Assembly (NCBI GenBank): GCA_007125735.1
Contig: SLCP01000177.1
Location: 1-23,476, forward strand
Length of the DNA: 23,476 nucleotides
DNA from: Coriobacteriia bacterium
GTDB taxonomy: Bacteria > Actinomycetota > Coriobacteriia > Anaerosomatales > SLCP01
Direction: 5' to 3'
Positions 16,972 through 23,476 of the stretch are shown piece by piece. The translations under genes were made by a program, and so were the position numbers. Position 1 is the stretch's first letter; every line of letters begins with the position of its first letter. The notes beneath the pieces are model-generated. The model was given only the letters and a program-made list of their open reading frames with translations, was not told where the DNA came from and did not search any database.

Positions 16972-18480
16972 CTACCGCACCAGGTCGAACGAGGTCGTAT
17001 CGATCGCCGCGCGGTCCATCTCCTCGAGGACCGTGTTCACGATCAGTTTGAGCAGGTTCACCGCGCCGTCGTACCCCACGATCGTCTCCTTGTAGAGGTG
17101 GTGGCGGTCGTGGATCGGGAAGCCGACGCGAACGAGCGGCGTGCGCGTGTCGCGCCAGAGGAACTTGGCCGAGGACGGGCCGATGAGCAGGTCGACCGGC
17201 TCGGTGCACATGAGCGAGCGCAGGTGCCACATGTCCTTCTTGATCCAGACCGTCGCATCGCTTCCGGCCTCGCTCGTGGCGAGCAACTCCTCGGCGGCGC
17301 GCTTGAACTTCTTGTCGCCGTTGGTGCACACCACGTGTACCGGCCGGCCGCCCATCTCGAGCAGGAACGAGATCACTCCGAGAAGCACGTCCGGATCGCC
17401 CACGAGCGCGAAGCGCTTGCCGAAGACGTAGGGGTGCGAGTCGACCATCGCATCGACCGCACGCCCGCGCTCCATCTCGAGCTCGTAGGGGACGGGCGAG
17501 CCGGTCACGCGCGTGACCTCGGCGAGGAACTCGTCGGTACCACGCACGCCGATCGGATTTGCGAGTACGACCTCCTGCTCCCAGTCGCTCTTGATGAAGG
17601 CGGCGGTCTTCACGGTCGGGAAGCGCTGCAGCATGAAGGTCGCCTCGGCGTTGATCGCTGCCGCGGCCTCCTCCTGAGTGGTGCCTCCTTCGGGGTAGAG
17701 GTCGTAGCTGCCGAAGTTGGGCGCGTCGACCACATCGCTCACGTCGGCGAGCACGCGGGCGTTCACGCCCATCGCGCGCATCATGCGCTTGATCTCGCGG
17801 TAGTCGCCCGAGTAGGTGTCGAAGCCCGCGACGATGTTGATCGAGCCGTCCGGCTCGCCCTTCTCGCCCGCAAGCTCCTCGAGGATGCCTTTAAGCATGA
17901 GGTCGTAGCCGTTGAGGTGGCTGCCGGTGAAGCTCGGCGTGTGGGCGAAGGGTACCGGCAACTCCTCGGGGATGGCGCCGTTCGACTTCGACTGCTTGAT
18001 GTAGGCTCGCAGGTCGTCGCCGATGACCTCGGCCATGCACGTGGTCGAGACTGCGATCATCTCCGGGCGGTAGACCGTATGCGCGTTCTCGAGCCCCTCG
18101 GTCATGTTCGAGATCCCGCCGAATACGGCCGCGTCCTCGGTCATAGAGGAGGAGACCGCGGCAACCGGCTCCTTGAAGTGACGCGTCAGGTAGCTGCGGA
18201 AGTAGGCGGTGCATCCCTGCGAGCCTTGCACGAACGGCATCGTCTTGGCGAAGCCGAGGGCCGCGTAGATCGCGCCGAGGGGCTGGCACGCCTTGCACGG
18301 GTTGATCGAGACGGCTTCGCGGGCGAAGTTCAGCTCCCGGTACTCGTCGGAGCGCGTCCACTTGGCGACCTCTGCGATACGCTCGTCAGGGTGGACGTTC
18401 TCGAACTCCTTCTTGCCTTCGAACTGCTCCTGGTATTCGGGCTGGCCGAATAGCTCGTTGTGGTCGTGTATCTCAGCCAT
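16972..18480 (-). CDS. nifK: Nitrogenase MoFe protein beta subunit NifK
   Basis: A 502-residue beta chain of dinitrogenase, forming the P-cluster with NifD. P-cluster Cys are at 65 (KACQPLGAIYAALGF), 90 (GSQGCTAYFRSYLTRHFKEP) and 148 (TTCMAEVIGDD), with the P-cluster-near Ser183 in PSFTGSH. A further Cys62 precedes the first. The N-terminal extension of about 50 residues is of the Mo-enzyme type. A strong AGGAGG ribosome site overlaps the nifD stop region and the gap is 12 nt. No G-subunit gene lies between D and K, which argues against a vanadium or iron-only enzyme. Confidence 0.98.
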   Translation of the reverse strand: MAEIHDHNELFGQPEYQEQFEGKKEFENVHPDERIAEVAKWTRSDEYRELNFAREAVSINPCKACQPLGAIYAALGFAKTMPFVQGSQGCTAYFRSYLTRHFKEPVAAVSSSMTEDAAVFGGISNMTEGLENAHTVYRPEMIAVSTTCMAEVIGDDLRAYIKQSKSNGAIPEELPVPFAHTPSFTGSHLNGYDLMLKGILEELAGEKGEPDGSINIVAGFDTYSGDYREIKRMMRAMGVNARVLADVSDVVDAPNFGSYDLYPEGGTTQEEAAAAINAEATFMLQRFPTVKTAAFIKSDWEQEVVLANPIGVRGTDEFLAEVTRVTGSPVPYELEMERGRAVDAMVDSHPYVFGKRFALVGDPDVLLGVISFLLEMGGRPVHVVCTNGDKKFKRAAEELLATSEAGSDATVWIKKDMWHLRSLMCTEPVDLLIGPSSAKFLWRDTRTPLVRVGFPIHDRHHLYKETIVGYDGAVNLLKLIVNTVLEEMDRAAIDTTSFDLVR

Positions 18481-18492
18481 GTTCGTTTCCTC

Positions 18493-19974
18493 CTAGCCGG
18501 CTTTGAGCACAGGTGCGTCGGTTGCCGTCGCCGTCTCGCCGGGCTTGCGCACGAGCGACCACGTGGGGCTGTTGACGGTCATGTCCATGTCGCGCGCGAA
18601 GACCTTGAAGCCGTCGAAGCCGTGGTAGGGGCCCGAGTAGTCCCAGCTGTGCATCTGGCGGAAGGGGACGCCCATTTTGTGATAGGCGTACTTCTCCTTG
18701 ACCCCTGAGCCCACGAGGTCCGGCTTGAGGCGCTTGGCGATCTCCTCGAGCTCGTAAGGGGTCGCGTCGTCGACGACGATCGAGCCCTCTGGCATGAGCG
18801 GATAGGTGCGCTGGTACTCGTCCTTGTGACCGAACTCGTACCCTGCGGCGATGATCTGCATGCCGAGGTCCTCGTACGCCCCGATCACGTGGCGCGGACG
18901 CAGGCCGCCCACGTAGAGCATCACCGTCTTGCCCTCGAGGCGGGGCTTGTACTCCTCGATGATCGCGTCCATCTCGGGCTTCATGCGCTCGATGAGCGCC
19001 TCGGCGTTCGCCTGGATCGTCTCGTCGAAGTGCGAGGCGATCTCGCGGATCGACGCGTAGATCTTCGTCGGGCCAAAGAAGTTGTACTCGACCCACGGCA
19101 CGCCGTACGTCTCCTCCATGTGCCGGCAGATGTAGTTCATCGACCGGTAGCAGTGGATGAGGTTGAGCTTTGCCTTGGGCGCGTTCGCGATCTCGGCGAG
19201 GGTGGCATCGCCTGTCCACTGCGCGATGACCCTGAGCCCCATCTCCTCGAGGATCCGCCGGCTCGCCCATGCGTCACCGCCGATGTTGTAGTCGCCGATG
19301 ATCGTGACGTCGTAGGGGGTCGTCTCGATGTCGGTGTCGGCCTTGTCGAAGACGTGGTCGCGGATCGCGTCGTTGGCGATGTGGTGGCCGAGCGACTGCG
19401 ACACGCCGCGGAAGCCCTCGCAGCGCACCGGCACGACGGGCTTGCCGATGTCGGCGGTCTTGGCCTTGGTCACGCTCTCGATGTCGTCCCCGATGAGCCC
19501 GACCGGGCACTCGGACTGCACCGAGATGCCGCGTGCGAGCGGGAAGAGCGAGTCGAGCTCGTCGACGATCGTAGCGAGCTTCTTGTCGCCTCCGTAGACG
19601 ATGTCGCGCTCCTGGAAGTCGCTCGTGACGTGCAGCGTACCGAAGGCGTCAACGCCCGTGGTGCCGTTGTAGTAGTTGCGGCGCGACCAGTTCGAGTAGG
19701 CGCCGCACCCCACCGGCCCGTGGCTGATGTGGATCATGTCTTTGATCGGTCCCCAGACAACGCCCTTCGAGCCGGCGTACGCGCATCCTCGGACGGTCAT
19801 GAGGCCGGGACGCGACTTGACGTTGGACTTGACTGCGCAGCCCGAGCAGGTCCCGGACGGGTCGTTTGCGGCGATGTGCTTCGCGCGGTCTTTGCGGGCC
19901 TTCTCGGGGTAGACCTCGAGGATCTCGTCGATGGCCTTGGTGGTCTGGTTGATCTTGGCGCTCGGTGTCGTCAT
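18493..19974 (-). CDS. nifD: Nitrogenase MoFe protein alpha subunit NifD
   Basis: A 493-residue alpha chain holding FeMo-co. P-cluster Cys are 64, 90 and 156; FeMo-co ligands are Cys275 (LIHCYRSMNY) and His442 (RQMHSWDYSGPYHGFDGF). Substrate-pocket residues are the Val in GSKGVVWG (position 72), Arg98 or Arg99 (WSRRNYY), Gln193 and His197 (VSQSLGHH), Arg359 (GGLRPRH) and Phe381. The Val and His context is that of the molybdenum enzyme, not Vnf or Anf. An extra CSGC occurs near residue 43. It starts 3 nt after the nifH stop with only a weak ribosome site, so translation is probably coupled. All residues needed for catalysis are present. Confidence 0.98.
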   Translation of the reverse strand: MTTPSAKINQTTKAIDEILEVYPEKARKDRAKHIAANDPSGTCSGCAVKSNVKSRPGLMTVRGCAYAGSKGVVWGPIKDMIHISHGPVGCGAYSNWSRRNYYNGTTGVDAFGTLHVTSDFQERDIVYGGDKKLATIVDELDSLFPLARGISVQSECPVGLIGDDIESVTKAKTADIGKPVVPVRCEGFRGVSQSLGHHIANDAIRDHVFDKADTDIETTPYDVTIIGDYNIGGDAWASRRILEEMGLRVIAQWTGDATLAEIANAPKAKLNLIHCYRSMNYICRHMEETYGVPWVEYNFFGPTKIYASIREIASHFDETIQANAEALIERMKPEMDAIIEEYKPRLEGKTVMLYVGGLRPRHVIGAYEDLGMQIIAAGYEFGHKDEYQRTYPLMPEGSIVVDDATPYELEEIAKRLKPDLVGSGVKEKYAYHKMGVPFRQMHSWDYSGPYHGFDGFKVFARDMDMTVNSPTWSLVRKPGETATATDAPVLKAG

Positions 19975-19977
19975 GGC

Positions 19978-20829
19978 TTATGCCACCGCCTCGTCGGCCG
20001 GCTCGGCCTCCATGATGCCGAACTCCATCAGGAGCTCCTCGAGCTCGTCGGTGGTGATCGGCGTGGGGATGACGAGGTTCGTGTTCTCGGCGATCTTACG
20101 GGCGAGCTCACGGTACTCTGCGGCCTGGTTGTGCTCGGGGTTGTACTGCAGCACGGTCTGACGACGGAGTTCGGCGCGCTGCACCTCGTTGTCGCGTGGG
20201 ACGAAGTGGATCATCTGGGTGCCGAGCTTGTCGGCGAGGGCGCTGATGAGATCGTACTCGCGGTCGGTCTTGCGCGAGTTACAGATGAGTCCGCCAAGGC
20301 GCACGCCGCCGGAGTGGGCGTACTTGAGGATGCCGCGCGCGATGTTGTTCGCGGCATACATCGCCATCATCTCGCCGGAGGTGACGATGTAGATCTCTTG
20401 TGCCTTGCCCTCGCGAATCGGCATCGCGAACCCACCACACACGACGTCGCCGAGGACATCGTAGAAGACAAAGTCGAGATCGCTCGTGTAGGCGCCCTCC
20501 TCCTCGAGGAAATTGATCGCGGTGATGACTCCTCGGCCGGCGCACCCGACACCCGGCTCGGGGCCGCCGGACTCGGCGCACTTGATGTCCTTGAAGCCGG
20601 TGAGCAAGACGTCCTCGAGCTCGAGGTCCTCGACGCTGCCCGCCTCGCGAGCCATGTCCATGACGGTGGTCTGCGCCTTCTGGTTGAGGATGAGGCGGGT
20701 CGAGTCGGCCTTGGGGTCACACCCCACGATCATGGCGTGGTGACCCGCGTCGGCGAGTGCCGCGACGGTGTTCTGCGTGGTGGTGCTCTTGCCGATGCCG
20801 CCCTTGCCGTAGATGGCTATCTGACGCAT
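19978..20829 (-). CDS. nifH: Nitrogenase iron protein NifH
   Basis: A 283-residue ATP-driven electron donor to NifDK. P-loop GKGGIGKS is at 8-15; cluster ligands are Cys96 (GVGCAGRGVI) and Cys131 (DVVCGGFAMPI). Arg99 is the residue that DraT ADP-ribosylates in some bacteria; no draT/draG is in the window. The fuller EPGVGCAGRGVITAINFLEEEGAY and the acidic C-terminus fit true NifH rather than BchL or NflH. AAGGAGG precedes the ATG at 20829. It heads the nif unit, 63 nt downstream of a sigma-54 promoter. Confidence 0.99.
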   Translation of the reverse strand: MRQIAIYGKGGIGKSTTTQNTVAALADAGHHAMIVGCDPKADSTRLILNQKAQTTVMDMAREAGSVEDLELEDVLLTGFKDIKCAESGGPEPGVGCAGRGVITAINFLEEEGAYTSDLDFVFYDVLGDVVCGGFAMPIREGKAQEIYIVTSGEMMAMYAANNIARGILKYAHSGGVRLGGLICNSRKTDREYDLISALADKLGTQMIHFVPRDNEVQRAELRRQTVLQYNPEHNQAAEYRELARKIAENTNLVIPTPITTDELEELLMEFGIMEAEPADEAVA

Positions 20830-20891
20830 GGTGTGCCTCCTTGGATCGTTGGCCTGGCCATTCCGTGCGATTCGGATGGCTCAGAAGAAGA

Positions 20892-20906
20892 GCGAGGCAC
20901 GTGCCA
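20892..20906 (-). promoter_or_regulatory. Sigma-54 (-24/-12) promoter of the nifH-led operon
   Basis: The minus strand reads TGGCACG-TGCC-TCGC. The -24 box is perfect; the -12 box has TCGC for TTGC but keeps the essential GC at the right spacing. Transcription should start near 20880, giving a leader of about 51 nt. The bases around it match the nifB promoter (GCxCTTCT downstream of -12). Confidence 0.85.
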
Positions 20907-20916
20907 ATCCCGTATA

Positions 20917-20936
20917 TGCTCTGAGCAGGGGTTTTT
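20917..20936 (-). promoter_or_regulatory. Shared promoter-upstream element, nifH copy
   Basis: The minus strand reads AAAAACCCCTGCTCAGAGCA, matching the nifB copy (12659-12676) at nearly every position. It contains the 11-bp palindrome TGCTC-T-GAGCA. It lies 11 nt upstream of the -24 box, between promoter and inverted-repeat site. Its role is unknown. Confidence 0.5.
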
Positions 20937-20964
20937 CCGCAGAGTTGGCCACGGGGGGAACGCT

Positions 20965-20993
20965 ATTGTCGATTCGGCCGACAATAATGTCGG
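20965..20993. promoter_or_regulatory. Presumed activator-binding site of nifH: three TGTCG half-sites
   Basis: Three half-sites alternate in direction: TGTCG (20967), CGACA (20979) and TGTCG (20988). The right pair forms CCGACA-ATAA-TGTCGG (20978-20993), the same inverted repeat as at nifB. It starts 72 nt from the -24 box edge in both places and is centred near -105. The left pair forms ATTGTCG-N7-CGACAAT, which contains TGT-N11-ACA, one base longer than the classical NifA site TGT-N10-ACA. Confidence 0.65.
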
Positions 20994-21045
20994 GGCGTTT
21001 CGAGGATGTTGCTGCGAGTCGAGGCAGGGTGGCGGAACTTCGGTC

Positions 21046-21079
21046 GGCCGTTAGCGGCCCGGTGTCGGGGTCGAGACCC
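21046..21079 (-). terminator. Two weak hairpins after the GNAT gene
   Basis: GGGTC-GA-GACCC (21068-21079) and GGCCG-TTAG-CGGCC (21046-21059) are perfect short inverted repeats just downstream of the GNAT stop. No T-run follows on the minus strand, so intrinsic termination is doubtful. They may still separate this gene from the nif promoter. Confidence 0.3.
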
Positions 21080-21084
21080 TGCGC

Positions 21085-21726
21085 TCAGTCGCCCCTCACT
21101 CGCCGGAACATGTGCGCCACCTTCAGCCCCGCGCCGCTGCGCTCTTCGAGCACCTCGAAGCTGGCCCGTTCGTAGACGCCGCGTGCCCGGTCGCTCGCCG
21201 TCTGGAGGTAGACGCCGCTGCACTTCTGGTCGGCGGCACACGCCTCGATCACGCCTTCGAGGAGTGCACTTCCGATTCCTCGGCCCTCCGCGTCAGGTGC
21301 TACGCCGAGTGCGTCGAGGAGCACGTACGGCCGAGGAACCCGCCGGCTCGGCATCGCGGCGGAGCCCAGACACCACACGCTTCGTCGGATCCGGGGGATG
21401 AGCCGGAACCACGAGCGAGCGGTACGCACCATCGCTCGCCATCCGAACCGAGACGCGATCGCCACGCCGACGACCCGACCAGCCTCGACGGCGACGAGGG
21501 GAGGCTCGCCGGCCTCGACGGCTTTCCGCATCTGGAGGGCTATGGCTCGCTTGTGGGCCTCTCGCGTGCGCGGATCGCTCAGGTCGAACATGGCTCCCGT
21601 CACAGGTTCCGCGACTAACGCCTCCGAGATCACGCCCGCGGCCCCATCGACATGTTCGAGCGACAGCGGCTCGATGCGGAATCTGCGACCGCGATCACTC
21701 TCAGTGGTGTGGCCGTCCGCAGGCAT
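21085..21726 (-). CDS. GNAT-family N-acetyltransferase
   Basis: A 213-residue protein with the GNAT fold. The acetyl-CoA pyrophosphate loop is in VAPDAEGRGIGSALLEGVIEACAAD, followed by the closing strand GVYLQTASDRARGVYERASFEVLEER, a classic C-terminal GNAT end. The frame extends to 22101, but ATG at 21726 has GAGGGAG at good spacing and the extension is not protein-like. The substrate is unknown. The size and N-terminal half resemble uncharacterised small-molecule or protein acetyltransferases. It lies upstream of nifH in the same direction, but the sigma-54 promoter and hairpins between them suggest separate transcription. Confidence 0.82.
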   Translation of the reverse strand: MPADGHTTESDRGRRFRIEPLSLEHVDGAAGVISEALVAEPVTGAMFDLSDPRTREAHKRAIALQMRKAVEAGEPPLVAVEAGRVVGVAIASRFGWRAMVRTARSWFRLIPRIRRSVWCLGSAAMPSRRVPRPYVLLDALGVAPDAEGRGIGSALLEGVIEACAADQKCSGVYLQTASDRARGVYERASFEVLEERSGAGLKVAHMFRRVRGD

Positions 21727-21778
21727 GCTCGCTCCCTCGACTGCGACACGCTGGCGTGCCCTCTTGGTGTACCCGCTA

Positions 21779-21877
21779 CCCACGTGGGCTACTCCCTGCT
21801 CGGGGAAGCGCGCGGTCGGTGGCGCCGGTCTCGCTGTTTGGCTAGGCTTAGAGGGGTCGGACGCACGTGAGCGTGCG
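21779..21877. promoter_or_regulatory. Inverted repeats in the divergent GNAT/CWB2 gap
   Basis: The 181-nt gap between the divergent genes holds a 10-bp palindrome CCCACGTGGG (21779-21788) and a perfect 6-bp hairpin CGCACG-TGAG-CGTGCG (21862-21877). Either could be an operator; the second could be a leader hairpin of the plus-strand gene. No clear -35/-10 pair was recognised. Confidence 0.3.
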
Positions 21878-21885
21878 CTGCCCAA

Positions 21886-21907
21886 TCGAACGAGGGGGTT
21901 CGATCGA
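21886..21907 (+). promoter_or_regulatory. Leader element containing the ribosome site of the CWB2 lipoprotein gene
   Basis: TCGAACGAGGGG followed by GTTCGATCGA and then ATG. TCGAAC and GTTCGA can pair, putting the ribosome site in the loop. It is 18 of 22 identical to the leader of the GT2 gene (4771-4792). Confidence 0.4.
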
Positions 21908-22978
21908 ATGGCGAGCACGGCACATCTCGGCAGGCAGCTGACGATTGCCTGCCTCGTTCTGTTGCTGGTTTCGCTGACTGCGATAGCCGGTTGTGGCGAG
22001 GAGGCGTCAGTCGAGCAGGCGGACGACGATCGAGAGCTCCGGACCACTCCCGGTCGCTTAGACATGCGGGATGCGGTCTCTGCGTTCGAGGTCTCCGTCA
22101 TGGCTTCGCAGGATTCCTACCCTGAAGGCTCCGATGTCGTCCTCATCGCAACGGGACACGACTGGCCGGACGCGCTCGGCGGTTCGGCACTTGCAGGGGT
22201 GCTCGGTGGCCCGATCCTGTTCGCCAGCACGAACACGCTGCCGGCGATCGTCGCGGACGAGATCGAACGCCTCGGGGCAACCCGAGCGGTTGTTCTCGGT
22301 GGCGATGCCGCACTGGGACTCAACATCGACGACGAACTGAGACGGTTGGGCCTGTCTGTCGAGCGCATCGCCGGAGCGGGCCGTTACGAGACTGCCGAGC
22401 GTGTCGCGCGGCGCGTCATCGAGGTCCTCGGCGACGACTACGACGGAACCGCCTTCGTGGCGACAGGAGGCTCGTACGCCGATGCCGTAGCGGTAGCCCC
22501 CGTCGCTGCCGCTCGCGGCTGGCCGGTCTACCTCGCGCACCCGACCGGTGGAATCGTCACCTACTCCGAGAACGCTTACGACGGTGTGGAATCGACCATC
22601 GTGCTTGGAGGAGTGAACGCGGTTCATGCAGGAGCCGAGGCACACTTGCGAAACGACTTCTCGGTCCTGCGTATCGCCGGTCAGAACCGTTACCACACGT
22701 CCGTGATGATAGCCGAGTACGGCATCGAAGAAGCAGGGCTTTCGTGGGCGCGCCTGGGGATGGCGACCGGTGAGGACTTCCCGGATGCCCTGGCCGGCGG
22801 GGTGCTCCAAGGCAGGATCGGGGGCGTCATGCTACTCACGAACCCCGACGTGCTCGACGCACACACGTCTGCGGCGCTTGATGTGTACGGTGACCAGATC
22901 GTGGACGTCACCTTCTTCGGTGGTGCGGATGCCATCTCGCAAGAGGTGCGAGCTGCAGTGATGCAGGCTCTCGAGTAG
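21908..22978 (+). CDS. Lipoprotein with cell-wall-binding-2 repeats
   Basis: A 356-residue exported lipoprotein. The signal peptide ends in lipobox AIAGC with Cys29, followed by an acidic linker. Three repeats of the cell-wall-binding repeat 2 family then follow (about 62-160, 161-265 and 266-356). Each has an ATG/TGxDWPDAL-like opening (ATGHDWPDALGGSALA, ATGGSYADAVAVAP, ATGEDFPDALAGGVL) and a VVLGG-type strand. The first two end in RIAGxxRYxT. Known CWB2 modules, as in clostridial S-layer proteins, bind anionic wall polymers. Here there is no extra catalytic domain, so the role is probably structural or adhesive. The start is supported by GAGGGGG upstream. It suggests a Gram-positive wall. 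Confidence 0.88.
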   Translation: MASTAHLGRQLTIACLVLLLVSLTAIAGCGEEASVEQADDDRELRTTPGRLDMRDAVSAFEVSVMASQDSYPEGSDVVLIATGHDWPDALGGSALAGVLGGPILFASTNTLPAIVADEIERLGATRAVVLGGDAALGLNIDDELRRLGLSVERIAGAGRYETAERVARRVIEVLGDDYDGTAFVATGGSYADAVAVAPVAAARGWPVYLAHPTGGIVTYSENAYDGVESTIVLGGVNAVHAGAEAHLRNDFSVLRIAGQNRYHTSVMIAEYGIEEAGLSWARLGMATGEDFPDALAGGVLQGRIGGVMLLTNPDVLDAHTSAALDVYGDQIVDVTFFGGADAISQEVRAAVMQALE

Positions 22979-23227
22979 ACAGTCGCAGCGATCGTATTCG
23001 ACATGAGGGCCCGCCGCGTCACCGCCGGTTTTCTGATCCTCGAGGGCTTCATGGCCGCGCGCATGGAGAGCATGCTCGAGGACATCGGGCTCGTTGTGAC
23101 CGTCGCGCCTGCGACGATGGTGCTTATCGTGGTGCTGACCGTGGGCGTGGTCGCACTCGCCCCGCTCGTGAACTACCGCCGCCTCCGTCGCATCGACATC
23201 CCGAGCACGCTTAGGGTGATGGAGTAG
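22979..23227 (+). pseudogene. Remnant of an FtsX-like ABC permease C-terminus
   Basis: Directly after the CWB2 stop, in the same frame, an open stretch encodes about 82 residues. It has one TM helix (TMVLIVVLTVGVVALAPLV) and the tail NYRRLRRIDIPSTLRVME. That tail is typical of the extreme C-terminus of FtsX/MacB-type permeases, which need four TM helices and about 400 or more residues. An ATG exists at 23003, but no ribosome site is seen. The rest of the gene is absent, so this looks like a leftover of a deletion. A genuine 74-residue single-helix protein is possible but less likely. Confidence 0.5.
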
Positions 23228-23321
23228 TGAATGGTGCCAGGTGTGGCGCTCAGGCCTAACAGATAATGGGTATGTCCTAAGACAGGGCTGCAACGGGGTC
23301 GACGATCGAAAGGGGAAGCTG

Positions 23322-23476
23322 ATGATGCGGTCACGAATCGCAAAGGCGCTTGCATTGGGGGTAGGCGCCGCGCTGCTGATCGTGAGCGGCTGCGCGCCGA
23401 TAGTGCCTCCGCTCGACACGTATGAGTTCGTGACAGAGTTCGGGAGTTTTGGAGACGCCGACGGCGAGTTCCGTAC
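23322..23476 (+). CDS. Start of a lipoprotein, probably NHL/beta-propeller type (cut by window end)
   Basis: ATG ATG at 23322 follows a GGGGA ribosome site. The signal peptide MMRSRIAKALALGVGAALL leads to lipobox IVSGC, then the mature start APIVPPLDTYEFVTEFGSFGDADGEFR. The phrase EFGSFGDADGEF closely resembles the first blade of NHL-repeat proteins (xFGSxGxGDGQF). The frame is open at the window edge after about 51 residues. The promoter gap (23228-23321) contains GATAAT and a small inverted repeat TGTC-CTAA-GACA (23273-23284). Confidence 0.7.
   Translation, partial: MMRSRIAKALALGVGAALLIVSGCAPIVPPLDTYEFVTEFGSFGDADGEFR

Noticed and set aside
18284..18296. TGGCACG-CC-TTGC on the plus strand, like a sigma-54 promoter
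   Set aside because: The spacer is 2 nt instead of 4, it lies inside nifK encoding the conserved Cys-Lys-Ala-Cys-Gln region, and nothing downstream on the plus strand needs it.
18493..20829. Vanadium or iron-only nitrogenase
   Set aside because: No G-subunit gene between D and K; NifD has the Val and His contexts of the Mo enzyme, a full-length NifK N-terminus, and dedicated nifEN and mod genes are present.
18826..21054. 742-codon open frame on the plus strand opposite nifD and nifH
   Set aside because: It is a shadow of GC-rich coding on the minus strand; composition is Arg/Val/Asp/His-rich with no recognisable domain, and nifD and nifH are certain.

Overview
The window is GC-rich and almost fully coding. 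Its core is a complete molybdenum-nitrogenase gene set on the minus strand, with its own regulator, PII proteins and molybdate supply. The host looks like an anaerobic or facultative Gram-positive-type bacterium, possibly a deep actinobacterial (Coriobacteriia-like) lineage. Hints are a lipoprotein with cell-wall-binding-2 repeats, an ABC-2 exporter of the antibiotic-permease type, the GC-rich coding and nitrogenase-specific NifI proteins. The affiliation is inference only and uncertain.

Layout, left to right. Positions 1-1871 (+) hold the 3' part of katG. Positions 1884-4770 (-) hold a tightly overlapping trio: a GT2 polyprenyl-phosphate glycosyltransferase, a small four-helix EmrE/ArnE-like membrane protein and a GT39-type membrane glycosyltransferase. 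Positions 4899-7470 (-) hold an ABC exporter (ATPase plus large permease). Divergent from it, 7564-9123 (+), is a sigma-54-dependent activator with GAF, AAA+ and Fis-type HTH domains, best called NifA. Then, all on the minus strand and read right to left: nifH, nifD, nifK, a fused nifE-nifN, a nifX-type gene, nifI1, nifI2 and a nif-type ferredoxin (20829 down to 12752). A second unit follows: nifB, modA, modB, modC and, after an 86-nt gap, mop (12591 down to 9138). Upstream of nifH are a GNAT acetyltransferase (-) and, divergent from it, a CWB2-repeat lipoprotein (+). The right edge has a short FtsX-like remnant and the start of an NHL-type lipoprotein.

How it fits together. NifHDK is the nitrogenase. 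NifB, NifEN and NifX build and carry the FeMo-cofactor precursor. The ferredoxin probably supplies electrons. NifI1 and NifI2 would switch nitrogenase off after translation when ammonium is present. ModABC and Mop import and hold molybdate. Only two places have a convincing sigma-54 (-24/-12) promoter: upstream of nifH and upstream of nifB. Both share an inverted repeat CGACA-N4-TGTCG at exactly the same distance from the -24 box, plus an AAAACCCC-containing element between the two. This suggests one NifA-controlled two-operon regulon in which molybdate import is co-transcribed with nifB.

Most notable points: the shared, equally phased promoter architecture; the NifE-NifN fusion; the nifB-modABC linkage with a ModC that has lost its TOBE domain beside a stand-alone Mop; and the unusual position of nifI1/nifI2. 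nifV, nifU, nifS and nifQ are not in the window. No rRNA, tRNA, CRISPR array or insertion sequence was seen, and no gene-free stretch exceeds 300 bases.
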